Shown: piece by piece, positions 11,031 to 20,829 of the stretch
Layout of the letters: the number at the start of each line of letters is the position of its first letter
Numbering within the stretch: the stretch's first letter is position 1
NCBI GenBank assembly: GCA_963575745.1
Contig: CAUYUJ010020614.1
Span: forward strand, 65,001-129,000
Source of the DNA: Prorocentrum cordatum
Taxonomy: Eukaryota; Sar; Dinophyceae; Prorocentrales; Prorocentraceae
Direction of reading: 5' to 3'
Length of the DNA stretch: 64,000 nt
The notes under the pieces: generated by a model
What the model was told of the DNA's origin: nothing
The model's database searches: none
The model's input: only the letters and a program-made list of their open reading frames with translations
Translations under genes and position numbers: made by a program

Positions 11031-11059
11031 CCTCATAAATATATCCTCCCTGTCGCATC

Positions 11060-11490
11060 CCGAGGCCAGTCGAAAGACCGGGCACGTTCACGGATGGAGG
11101 GCGGGTCACTTTAACATGTGGCACGCGCCTGAGCGCCACGCACATTCGTTTTAAACAGTTGTAGGAATGTTACTGGTCGTGGGCGATCCGTTTTCAAAAA
11201 TGCGGCTCTCGCCTTAGCGCTGCGCACTATCGTCTTAAAACAGTACAAGTGCTTCACGGATTGAGGGCGGCCCGTGTTTAAAATGCAGCTCTCGCCTTGG
11301 CGCCGCACGCAGTCGTCTCAAACATTACAGGAATATCACGGATGGAGGGCGGCCCGTCTTCACAATGCGGCTCTCGCCTTGGCGCCGCGCACATTCGTCT
11401 TCAAGAGGTCTAGGATTTTCACGCATAGAGGGCGCTCCGTTTTCAAAATGTGGCTCTCGCCTTAGCACCGCGCACACTTGTTTCAAGAGT
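11060..11490 (+). repeat. 82-bp satellite, locus 1
   Basis: About five units of 81-84 bp. Each has a CACGGATGGAGGGCGG block, a GTTTTCAAAATGYGGCTCTC block, CGCCTTRGCGCCGCGCAC and ATTCGTCTTAAA. The same family occurs at 46.85-47.56 kb (about nine units) and, degenerate, at 25.08-25.44 kb. No coding role is seen. Confidence 0.85.
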
Positions 11491-11499
11491 TCGAACATT

Positions 11500-11730
11500 T
11501 GTCAAGTTTCTCATTGTTAACGTCCCATGAACGGTGCTGTGGCACGACGTCGGAAGGTCAGGGCGCAACGGTGAAATTGATTCGCCGTATCGGAGTCTCA
11601 TTAACGGCGTTCTGGCACGATGCAGGATCGTCAGGATGCAACAGTAATGGTGATTCGCGGCATTCGAGTTCCAGGAATGGTCTTCTGGCACAGTCCCGGA
11701 TGTTCAATCGGTTGTCTTCCAACGGGGCTC
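11500..11730 (+). repeat. 73-bp companion satellite, locus 1
   Basis: Three units spaced 73-75 bp, each with TTCTGGCACGA, GATCGTCAGGRYGCAAC and GATTCGCGG-like blocks. It directly follows the 82-bp satellite, as at 47.58-47.72 kb. Confidence 0.75.
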
Positions 11731-11845
11731 TTCCCCGAAGGCAAATGAACCTTTGTGCCTAGAGACCCGTGCGGAGGGAACCTGGAGGACGGGTGTATAG
11801 CAATATCGTTAATGGGTCTTGGGTTTGCTTGGGTTTGCACTGGTC

Positions 11846-11955
11846 CTCCTCCTCCTCCTCCTCCTCCTCCTCCTCCTCCTCCCCCTCCTGTTTACGTTAG
11901 GCCAGCGTACGGAACGAGCCTGGCCTCCTCCTCCTCCTCCTCCTCCTCCGTGGCC
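11846..11955. repeat. Two (CTC)n tracts
   Basis: Near-perfect CTC triplets at about 11846-11888 and 11924-11950. Confidence 0.95.
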
Positions 11956-12669
11956 TTTGCAGGGCCTGCTCGTCGGCTCAGTGAGCCCCCCGCGAGGCAA
12001 GATGGCAAGCCGACCACGGCTCTTGGATGCCGCCTCCAGCGTGCCCTCCTCCGCACTCCAGGGGGGGGGGGGGGCACCGCGGACGAGGCAGACGGCCGAC
12101 GGGTGTGGCAACGCGCGCTCTCTCGCCATTCTGAGCCCTGGGATCCGAGGTCCAAGGATCCGCCCGAAAAAAATTGTAGACTGTGCCCCCCAAAAAACCG
12201 GGGGGGGCAAGGATCCTGGCCGTGGGTTTGGTGTACAAATTCCCTCCGTGGTGCGCGATTTCTGTATACTGCACGTGGCCCCGTGGGGTGGAATCTGGCT
12301 GGGGCCGGGAGGGCGTGGTAGAACTACAAAGAAAACATAGAGGAAAAGATCTCGGAACCTTCTCTGGCCTTCCTGGGCGGCCTGGAGGCCTCTCGTCCCC
12401 CACGGAAAGATCCGCCCCGCGATTCTGGCCAGGCCGCTCCCTGGGACGGCACCGGGAGCCGTGTGCCTGGAGGGCGCACCGCTCCCCGAGCTCCGACCGC
12501 TCCGCCACGACGTGCGCTCGGCCGTCGCGGCACACGACGGAGTCGGCGACGGCTTCCGTCCCCACACCCGGCGGCGAGCGGGGTGGGAAGTGAGGAGGAG
12601 AAGGCCCTCTCGGAAGGCGGCGGGGCTTCTCAGACGCCCACGTGCCTTCTGAGAAAGATTTCTGTGTAG
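11956..12669. other. Unassigned GC-rich region
   Basis: Several overlapping long frames on both strands and no motif. It includes a G-run at about 12061-12077. CTTCTCAGACGCCC plus GTGCCTTCTGAG near 12625 is echoed at about 12930 on the far side of the next element, giving a loose direct repeat around it. Confidence 0.3.
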
Positions 12670-12907
12670 AGGCCTCCCAGATGGAGTCGGAGTAGATAGG
12701 GTCGAAGGGGCGCGCCGCATCGCCGATACATCGGCGATGCATCGGCGATGGATGCATCGGCGATCCACCGGCGATGCATCGTCGACGTTGGCGATGCATC
12801 GGCGACGTCAACGTGAAGGAAATCGGGCTCCACATCGAGCCGCATCGGCGATGCATCGCCGATGCGGCGCGATCCTCCTATCTACTCCGACCCCCTCTGG
12901 GAGGCCT
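12670..12907. mobile_element. GATGCATC inverted-repeat element, copy A
   Basis: A 238-bp element. The left end AGGCCTCCCAGATGGAGTCG is matched on the reverse strand at the right end by AGGCCTCCCAGAGGGGGTCG, and similarity continues about 60 bp inward. The core is built from palindromic CGATGCATCG units. A full copy lies at 49779-50006 and a diverged one near 40117-40240. Non-coding; probably a MITE. Confidence 0.85.
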
Positions 12908-12989
12908 ATATCTCAGAGGGCCGCTGGACTTCTCAAAACCCATGTGCCTTCTGAACAGTTTTCTGTGTGCTCGGGAAGGCTCAGAAACT

Positions 12990-13425
12990 TCTCAGCAGGC
13001 CGAGACTTTGCCGAGCCTTCGACACACGGGAGAGCGTGGGTCGGACAGCGGAGCCAAGGCTCTCTCCCCGCGGGGGCGGGGAGGGGCTCCGCGAGGCCCC
13101 TCCGGGCCCTCTCGGGAGGGGCGCTCCCCACTCTCTGGCACGCCGCCGCCCCGCCCCTCCCTTCCAGCGGGCGCTGCTTCCATGGGGGGGGCGAGAAAGA
13201 AGAAGGACGGGAAGAGAAATGTGCGCCGTGCGCGCTGCTGTTGGGGGCCGCAGGGGGGCCCCTTTGGGGGGGGCCCTGCAGGGTGCAAAAGGCGCGCCTT
13301 TCTTGAGGGCCCCTTCAGGGCACGGGAGGTGCACCTTTCTTCCACCCCCTCCCCCCGCTGAGGAGCGCTCCGGCGGGAGCGCGAAACGTCCCTTGCACCA
13401 AATACTGCCGCAACTGTCCCTCTTT
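12990..13425. other. GC-rich region without recognised gene
   Basis: Several frames open on both strands, with none recognised. It holds G/C runs near 13260. Confidence 0.35.
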
Positions 13426-13429
13426 AGCA

Positions 13430-13660
13430 GAGACCGACCGTCCGGCGTTCCCATAGGCCTACCACGGGATGTTCTTGGAAGTCCAAAATGCTCTAAGAAC
13501 AAAGACAGTGTTCTTAGAACATAAACCCGATGGACTAAAGCAAGACAGTCCCAGCCAGAACTGTTCTAAGAACATCTCGTAGAAACCACAGAAGGTTCTT
13601 AGAACACTGCTTGGTGGGCCCATCGGCAAGCCAGGACGCTTCGCCACTGCTTGACCCTCC
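13430..13660. repeat. GTTCTTAGAAC-palindrome element, copy 1
   Basis: Shares about 230 bp with 60975-61210: TAGGCCTACCACG, several GTTCTTAGAAC or GTTCTAAGAAC palindromes, AAGACAGT-CCAGCCA, TGGTGGGCC, and CGCCACTGCTTGA at the far end. The spacing of the palindromes is conserved. Confidence 0.8.
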
Positions 13661-13914
13661 TGACATCCGGTGTTGGCGCCCCCCCCACGACGCACCGCCC
13701 GACCCCCCCATGGGCTGTTTGCGCCTGCCGCGGTCCGCCGATCTCCCGCCTCGTTCCCTTCCCCGGCGCGGCAGGCCATGGCTGTCGGCCGCCCCTGGCC
13801 CTCCGGGGGACCGCGCTGTGCTGGAACCTCCGCGTCGGGCTGGCCGGCAGCACCCGGCGGAGACAGAACCGAGACCCACGGGATCATCACCGCCGCCAGC
13901 ATCGTCCACAGCAT
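13459..13914 (-). CDS. Possible small ORF with hydrophobic N-terminus
   Basis: From the ATG at 13912-13914 the frame begins with Met-rich hydrophobic residues (MLWTMLAAVMIPWVSVL, then SPPGAAG). This resembles a signal peptide or membrane anchor, and an Ala/Gly/Arg-rich part follows. The last 50 or so codons run into the GTTCTTAGAAC element, so the true 3' end would differ. No family was recognised. Confidence 0.2.
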   Translation of the reverse strand: MLWTMLAAVMIPWVSVLSPPGAAGQPDAEVPAQRGPPEGQGRPTAMACRAGEGNEAGDRRTAAGANSPWGGRAVRRGGGANTGCQEGQAVAKRPGLPMGPPSSVLRTFCGFYEMFLEQFWLGLSCFSPSGLCSKNTVFVLRAFWTSKNIPW

Positions 13915-13919
13915 CGGGG

Positions 13920-14294
13920 CGCGACCAGCGCAAATTCCCCCCAACCCTGAGGTCCTGACGTCGCAGCTCCCTGGGTTTCGGGCCTTTGGGACCCTGGGCG
14001 TCGCAATTCCCAACGGGCGTGTTCCCTGGGTTTCGGGCCCCGGGACCCTCACAGATCGCTCCAGCTCGGACACGTGGCGCGGCAAAACTGGGTCTAGGGC
14101 TCCCGTCGCGATTTCTCTGGGCCCATCCCCCAGCCGCAACCGAGGGGAGACGCCCGCCAGCGCGGACCTTGCGCGGCAGGGCCGGGCCAGGGGGACTCAG
14201 GGGCCAGGAGGACTGTGGAGCGAGGTGGGGAGAGCCGAGAGCGGGGAGGGGAGGGGGAGGGAGGAGGGGAGGCGGAGAGAGGGAGGCGGGGTGG
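13920..14294. other. No gene recognised
   Basis: GC-rich sequence changing into a diffuse GGAG/GAGAG purine region from about 14210. Confidence 0.4.
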
Positions 14295-14430
14295 AAGAGG
14301 GAACAGACAAACGCGTTCCAACACTCGCAAAAGGGCTACTCGCAAACGGGCTGGATCCGCCGAGGTGGACTTACGATCCATTACACCTGTTTTTTTTTCT
14401 GACGTTGAGCGCGCTCGGTGAGGGAAGGAA
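14295..14430 (+). mobile_element. Degenerate copy of the 62137 foldback element
   Basis: ACGCGTT-CCAACACTCGCAAA, GGGCTACTCGCA, GGCTGGATCCGCCG and TTACGATCCATT line up with the left half and middle of 62137-62275, and GCGCGCTCGGTGAGG matches its right end. The right arm is largely deleted. Confidence 0.6.
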
Positions 14431-14734
14431 TGGGGTGGGTGGGGAGGAAGGAAGGGTTTCGGAGCAAGCGCATGGGCGTGCCGGGGCAGCTTCTCTGCGC
14501 CGTGGGCCCATACCACGCCCGAGTGTATGGAGACTGCAATATGCACAGCATGCTCGACCTAGGTGTAGGGGCGGGCTGATGCATGCTCAGGAAATGAATG
14601 GCAACAATGCTCCCGGGCCCTGCATTGTGCCATGCTAGCCCTCCAAGCTGCCTGTCCTGCACCAGTGCAAAGTACAGTCGAGGACCCTTGCTGCAATTGC
14701 AGGGCAAGGCCAGAGTTGCATTCTCTCCCCCCTC

Positions 14735-15640
14735 ACTCGCTCCCTCTCGCTCTCTCTCTCTCTCTATCTCTCTCTCCCACGCTCTCTCTCTCTCTCTCTC
14801 TTTCTCTCCCTCTCTCTCCCACACGTTATCCCTTTCCTCCCTCTCTATATATACACATATCTCCCTCTATTCCTCTCTCTCTATTCCTCTTTCTCTCTCT
14901 CTCTCTCTCTTTCACTCTCTCTTTCTTTATCTACGTATTTGTTGTTTGTTCTCTCTCCCTCTCTCCCTCACTCACTCAGACACCCTCCCTCATTCACTCC
15001 CTCCCGCCATCTCTCTCTCTCTCTCCTTCTTTCTCTTTATCCGTCCCTCTCTCTCTATCTTTCACTTTCTCCCTCCTTTTATGTATAGATGGATTAAATG
15101 TAGTTGTATGTGTGCACATGAATATCAGATGATACATATATATGTATATATATATATATGTGCATGTCTTTATGTGTCACTGCCCCTTTGTGTGTTTATC
15201 TCTCTCTATATATATAAGTATATCCCACTGTCTCAATGACTCTGTATGTGTAAATATATTTCTCGCTCGCTCGATATCTCTTTCTATCCTTATCTCTCTC
15301 GTTCTCTACCTCGAGGTTGTGTCTTTATCTCCCTCTATATCTGTCTCTTTCTCTGTCTCTACTCTTCTATATCTCTCTGTCTCCCTCTCTGTCTCTTTCT
15401 GTCTCTGTCTCTCGCTCTCTCTGTCTCTATCTCTCTGTCTCTCTCAGACTTCCCCCCTCGATCTCGCTCTCTCTCTCTCTCTCTTTCATTACTTCTCTTC
15501 CTCTCTCTCTCTCTCTTAGTTTAAATGGTTGTTATCTCTCTCTCTCTCTCTTGCTTGTTTTCTCTTTATATCTCTCTCTCTCTCTCTGTCTGTCTCTTTT
15601 TATATGTGTCTCTCTCCCTGTGTATATGTACATACTTGTC
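14735..15640. repeat. (CT)n-rich tract with TA/CA/GT islands
   Basis: About 0.9 kb of CTCTCT with scattered TATATA near 15135-15160 and 15205. The Leu/Ser frames are repeat products. Confidence 0.95.
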
Positions 15641-15644
15641 TAAA

Positions 15645-16020
15645 CGTCTGCCATCTGAGGCCCTGCGACCCCCCCACACACAAACGGGAACCCTGGATAC
15701 TTGGCACCGGGGGGGCCCTGGACGCCCTTGCTGAAGGTTCCACGTGTTTTTGGCAATTCCTGGAAAGCCCCTGCTGGGCCCAGGCAACGGGCCCAAATCA
15801 GTCAGGAGGGCGGCCGAACAGTTTCGGAGGGCTCCAGGAGGCCCTTCACACTGAGCAGGCGCCCGAAGACGACCCAAAGAACACCCCCAGGAAGGTGTCT
15901 AGAAATACGAAACAACAATTAGCCTAGCGGAAGACCTATCCATATGCAGCTGTGAATGCCGCAGCGGGTGTATGTATCTCTTTCGTTGAAAAACCGATAC
16001 GGCGACGAAACATATGAGAG
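15645..16020. other. No gene recognised
   Basis: Moderate-GC unique-looking sequence between the CT tract and the 90-bp satellite. Confidence 0.4.
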
Positions 16021-16024
16021 ATGT

Positions 16025-16670
16025 ACCGGCGTGGGGATACAACTGCCTGCGAACCCTGCAACTGGGGCCTTCGGTGGAGCCCTTTTTATGGGACCACGAA
16101 CGGGGAGGAGGACAGGAAAAAAAAACGCAGGGAGCTGTCTTTCAAAACGAGGACCACGCACCACGGGATGGTTGAAAGTACCCGAAAGTTAAAGTCTTAT
16201 CCCTGGGATGGGGTCTCAAGGTCCATGGGCCTTGCGCCGTGGAAAGTCGCGAAGGCCTCGCGCAAACGATTTTTCCTCGAAGTGAGTCGCGGGGACGCGT
16301 GTAAACCCTGCCACAGAGGTCTTGGGTGGAGCTCCTTATTGGGCCACGAACCGCGTGAGGGGTGCGCCGACATGAATGCCTGGGGCGCATATGAACCTTG
16401 CCATTGGGACATTGCGTGGAGCCGCTTATGGGGCAACGAGCCGTGCGAGGGGTGCGCCGAAATGAGTCGCGGGGACACGCGTAAACCCTGCCACCGGGGC
16501 CTTCGGTGGAACTCCCGATGGGGCCACGAACCGTGTGAGGGGCGTGCCGGAATGAGTCGCAGGGATGCATGTGTACCCTGCTACTGGGGCCTTCGGCGGA
16601 GCTCCCTACGGGGCCGCGGACCGCGCGAGGGGCGCGACGAAAGGAATCGCGACAAACAGGTTGGCCCGTG
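16025..16670 (+). repeat. 90-bp satellite type I, block 1
   Basis: Four units at exactly 90-bp spacing (GGCCACGAAC-type block near 16344, 16434, 16524 and 16614) and one separate partial unit near 16092. Each has GTAAACCCTGCCA, TGGGGCCTTCGGTGGAGCTC, GGGGCCACGAACCG, GTGAGGGGTGCGCC and ATGAGTCGCGGGGA blocks. The plus frame gives CxxC-containing 30-residue repeats. The same family is at 20830-21715 and, inverted, near 48140-48570. Confidence 0.9.
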
Positions 16671-16832
16671 AACGGGCGGGGCACAATGTGGAAACTCAAC
16701 AGCAGTGCGACCTGCGTGCACGATGCGAAGGACGCGCGCGACGAGCGAGCAAGCTTTCCGCCACTGCGCAAAAGGGGGGGGAGAAGAGGAGGACGGGAGG
16801 GGAGTGGGGGGAGGGAGAAAAGTGGCCCGTCC

Positions 16833-17288
16833 CTACATGTGCAAGCAGTACTCCACGAACGCGTCCTCGTCCTCTTCTGCAATGCTGGTAGTCCAGTGAG
16901 ATGCTGCGTTCGAAATATCACGCATGAAAGATGCCATCTGGTCGTCCCATCTTGTTGGCGGACGGCCTCGCGCCCTCGAGGCGCCACGCGTGCGCGCCGA
17001 TCTCCATCCGATTACTGCGTGAACCCAATGAGCCTCTGAATCGACTGACTTCCGAGCAAGTTGAAACCGCGGCAACACAGAGCGCTCCGATTGTCAACTG
17101 GGAAATGCACCAACACATCTTTAACTCTGCCCCTCACGCGTCGCGCAGCGTCGGCCCGACCCCCTCCACCCAACAATCGAGCGGGGCAGTTTGATTTGAA
17201 TGGCGATTAGAGAACCCAGCTGTTGCTTCGTCAGAGGCATAGATGCCAGCCCAAAGAATAAAGTCGGCGTTGCCACACATTGATATAA
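16833..17288 (-). pseudogene. LINE ORF2 C-terminal region
   Basis: The frame ending at 16833 contains RGRPPTRWDDQMASFMRDIS. This RGRPxxxW(D/L)DD-type motif lies C-terminal to reverse transcriptase in many LINE ORF2 proteins. Upstream pieces lie in another frame, so at least one frameshift separates it from the RT part. Confidence 0.6.
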
Positions 17289-18621
17289 TTAGGGGCCTTC
17301 GGCGAACTGACGCATTGTTTGGTCTGTGAGCGCGTGGCGATGTCCGTGACAGCGTTGCCGAGCTCGTCGGACTCGTTGTCTTAATTCAGTTGCGGCGCGG
17401 CCCTTCAAATTCGACGGCGACGTCTTCTCTACATGTATTTGCCGTCCGTGCCGCTCATGACATGAATCATGTTGTTTTCGACCTCGATAAACGCGGCCCT
17501 GGCCGTCTTCGGAAGTAAACACCTTCTTCTTGTCGGGGTTCAGGTGCAAGCCAACTGCTGCCGACTCCACCATCGACGCTTCTAGCATGCTCGCCAATTC
17601 GTCTGCCGACTGCGCGCGCAACATAACGTCATCTGCGCGAAGAACATCCGCAGGCAACTTCCCATTCCCCAGGGGGGGCCAGCATCGCAAACCGTCGTTC
17701 CCAACTGGCCGTCGCCCTTTCTTCTCCAGCATTGAACAACATTGGGCTGCTCGCGCCCCCCTGTTTGATCCCACGTTGCACGGGGAGCGGCTGCGCCCCG
17801 GCTGCGCAGCCCGCCCGGCTGAAATGCCGCGACGCCAGCGCAGCGACGCGGTCTGCGGGCATCCACACCTTAGCAACGTAGGGTTCGGAACACCGAAGTG
17901 GATTCGACCCGGTCGAGCGCCGCGCGCAAGTCGAGACTTGCGCGCCAGAGCGACGCGCCCCATTCGAAGCACTTGCCGCGAGCAACTTCAAAAAACAAGA
18001 AGGTATTTTCTACCGAATACCTCTTCTGAAGCCGACTTGACCAGACCTCCGGGCGCTTTCCAGGGCGCCCCGTAGCCAGTGGTAGGGCATCCGAGAGAAC
18101 ACTTTGTAGGTCATCTTGAGGACAGCGATCGGCCTCCAATTCTTCGGCTGCGACAGGCCCCCTGTCTCGGGCAGCGCGGTAAACGCAAGAATATGCGCAC
18201 GAACCCGGCAGAGGCCCCTCGCGCGCCATAGCGCCATGCATGTTGCAGGTGGTCCAGGAAAGTCTTGGACACATGCTTGAACATGTCTGCGACGACGCCG
18301 TCTGCGTCGGCGCCTCTCCTGTTGATCAACGCCCTGATTGCTTTTACCAGGCTCTGCATTCGCGAACGCGAGAACTTTGAGCAGACTTCGATGACCGGAT
18401 TGTTCCGCAGGCACTTCTTCAGTGGAAGAGAATCTGTCAGCCAAAAAAACTGCTAACGCTTCAAGAACGCACATTGCGCCATCCAATTCCTTCCGCTTTC
18501 GCGCCAAAAACAGTTTCGCCGATGCGAATCGGATAAGGTCACGGAACTCAATCAGAACTTGCCGGGTGCGCATGGCCTTCTGTCTCCCGAAATCGGCCCG
18601 CACTGGCCTGCGAATGCGCAT
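17289..18621 (-). pseudogene. LINE reverse transcriptase (frameshifted)
   Basis: RT motifs occur in the right order but across three frames: NWRPIAVLKMTYK (about 18146-18108), SLDLRAALDRVES as motif A (about 17938), PVQRGIKQGGASSPMLFN as motif B (about 17780-17731), RADDVMLRAQ as the catalytic YADD-like motif C (about 17640) and LHLNPDKKKVF as motif D (about 17550-17525). The first catalytic-box residue is Arg instead of Tyr/Phe. An Arg run (10 residues, near 18300) interrupts the fingers region. Confidence 0.85.
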
Positions 18622-18699
18622 GAAGATGTCTCTTCTGCCGACAGACCCGCGTGGGGAAGCGCGACGCTGGCGGAGAAGATCTTGGAAAACACAGTCGGC

Positions 18700-19500
18700 C
18701 TAGCAGGCTGGCTGATTGCTCGTTCGTTTGTCATGCCCTGGCGCAGCGGTGGTCACGCAAATATCGAGATCGCAAAGGCACGTTGGCGGATACTCGCGCA
18801 AGTATGCATCCACGTCGTGACAGTGCGCGCTATCGTCGCCAGGCCCCCAAGCTCGAAGGCCATGCTTGGTTCTGCGCCTCCGGCCAGGTGTCTCGGCGCG
18901 CACACATGCGCACGCAGCCCTGCGGCCGGGGCCGAAACGCAAATAATTGAAAGCTGCGCTCTGTTCCACCCGCGACGCACGTTGCAACATAATGAGATCG
19001 ACGCACCTTGCAACGTCCGCACTTGATCGGAATGTCCAGAGGTCAGCGCGCTGAGGCCTTGGCAGGATACCCTCTATTTGAAGGCCGCGTGCCGCTGTAA
19101 ATTCGTTCAGTCTCTGACCGCGGGGCCCAATATTGAACTGCGATGTCCAATCTCCCCCAATGACAAACAACAAGGCTGTTCTTGTTCTGCGTCTAGGACG
19201 TGCGCCCATGCCATCGAGGCCATTGTAAAACGAATCGAGGGCATCCAAGGCAAATCCAGCATGCGGCACATATACTGCGAAGCGTTGCACAAACGACTAT
19301 GCACCACAAGGTCGATATCAAGAACACGATCGCTGCATTTACGGATTGTTCTGCTTGGGGGGACGTGGCGCTCGCGTACCAAGATGCCGACGCCTGCGGC
19401 GACAGAGCCCCCCAAATCGAGAAACAATGCGTGGCCGCCCTCGAATGTGAATTCAGATGCCGGTGCCCGCGTCTCGCTGAATAGAACAATGCCCTACTGT
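18700..19500 (-). pseudogene. LINE EEP-type endonuclease (frameshifted)
   Basis: LFSETRAP, then AAGVGILVRE, are typical of the first half of EEP endonucleases. GGDWTSQFNIG corresponds to the GDFN motif, followed by RADLWTFRS and DLIMLQ. The two halves are in different frames joined near 19110-19290. It would nick target DNA for target-primed reverse transcription. Confidence 0.8.
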
Positions 19501-20054
19501 ATGCCTACAAGATCTGAGAATAATTCTGTGAATTCCGCATTCGCCCAAATCTTGCATTCTTCGTGTAAGTGTGCAATTCCCCTGTCCACGTGGGGGCGGT
19601 CTGACAGGTGCTGTCCCTACTCCTGCCTAGCAAGTTTCCCTTTCTCCTCGCCCATTGTCACCGGTCTGCTGCAACGAATTCTGGCTTTTGTCGCGCAACG
19701 TTTTGGAAGCCATGTCGTTGCAGAACCCTTCCCACGTTTTCAAAACCAGCTTCAACCATGTAGGTTTCAGCTTATAATCAGACACGGTATTGGACACCAG
19801 CGCGGCGTCGATCCCGAACTTCATGGAGCACGCGACGTCGTCGATCTTGATGGACTTCCCTACGAATCCCAGCTGGCCAAAGCTTTTTCCACAAGAAGCA
19901 AACGCAGGGGCACTCGAACATGTAGCGGTTGATCCAAATAAGCCCAAACCCTTTTGCCTGAGCACGTGATGGCCTCGAACCGGAGCATCTTCACAGCGTT
20001 TTGAAGGTCATCGGGGCTCGCCATTTTTCCAAACGCGAGTCCATTGTAGGACTA

Positions 20055-20702
20055 TCATTTAATGAACATTTCGAACGGAGGTGGGATCTGTGCTTTCCGG
20101 AGCCCCTCTTTCATAAGCTGCTCGGCCTCCGCCATGGAAGAGAGGCCATCCAAACCACCGCAAATGGCGATCACGGATGTTGAATCCGAGGCCCATCGCG
20201 ACGTCGTCAAGTGCTTCAACATGTCCTCCATCTCCGCCAAACGAGCCTCGACTGACGCCCGTCTGTCCAGTTTACCGAAAGAGCGTGGAGTTACTTGGGC
20301 CGATGCCATCTCGAGTGTTTCCACTCGCTGCGTAATGTATGCGATGTCATCCTGGACCAGTTGAAGAGCTTCTTCGAGATGTTGTCGGGAGACTCCATGT
20401 TCTTTGATTGCCGTGATGTCCTGACGGAGTGGCGTCAGACGTGCATTCAACAGCCGTGCCATGGACGAAATTGCCAGTGGAGTGTGATCCTGTGCATCGT
20501 CGAGCTGCGTCTGAAACTCCTGCTGACGACGTGGCGTGGGGACATCATCGTCCATCTCCTGCAATGGGCTGGACCCGAATCTCGCTTTCTTGAGCTCCTG
20601 CTTGCTCGGCGTGGACATGAGGGGCGTCTCTGCGGAGCTGCTGCCCGATACTCCACCCACAGAAGTGCCCGGCTGCAGAAAATTCGCTGGCATGGAAGAC
20701 AA
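20055..20702 (-). CDS. LINE ORF1-like protein, truncated
   Basis: An open frame of 215 codons from ATG at 20702. N-terminal third Ser/Thr/Pro-rich and polar (residues about 1-75), middle part heptad-like and likely coiled coil (about 85-165), then a conserved-looking segment ending in AQIPPPFEMFIK. The stop falls inside the domain: related coding sequence continues in other frames to about 19627 (a Lys/Asp/Ser-rich piece around 19850). ORF1 proteins of LINEs bind RNA and assemble the element particle; that role is inferred from position. Confidence 0.6.
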   Translation of the reverse strand: MSSMPANFLQPGTSVGGVSGSSSAETPLMSTPSKQELKKARFGSSPLQEMDDDVPTPRRQQEFQTQLDDAQDHTPLAISSMARLLNARLTPLRQDITAIKEHGVSRQHLEEALQLVQDDIAYITQRVETLEMASAQVTPRSFGKLDRRASVEARLAEMEDMLKHLTTSRWASDSTSVIAICGGLDGLSSMAEAEQLMKEGLRKAQIPPPFEMFIK

Positions 20703-20829
20703 GCGAAAAAGGCAAAAACAACGTATGTGCGTGTGGGAATAAATTGTAAAGGTGAGTGCATAAAGAGGGTGGGCACCTGGAAAACTGAATCACGAGGAAG
20801 TATCGAGCGGGAGACTTGAACCACTGGCA

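Larger units (their letters stand above)
16833..20702 (-). mobile_element. LINE-type (non-LTR) retroelement, decayed
   Basis: Minus strand. In order: ORF1-like protein (20702-20055 and a continuation to about 19627), an endonuclease/exonuclease/phosphatase (EEP) domain (about 19500-18700), reverse transcriptase (about 18400-17500) and a C-terminal region with RGRPPTRWDD (ending at 16833). Frameshifts and stops split every domain, so it cannot be autonomous now. It sits between two blocks of the same 90-bp satellite. Architecture is seen in the sequence; assignment to a dinoflagellate-type LINE is from recall. Confidence 0.85.

Noticed and set aside
14598-15640. Leu/Ser ORFs up to 213 codons
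   Set aside because: Product of the CT dinucleotide tract.
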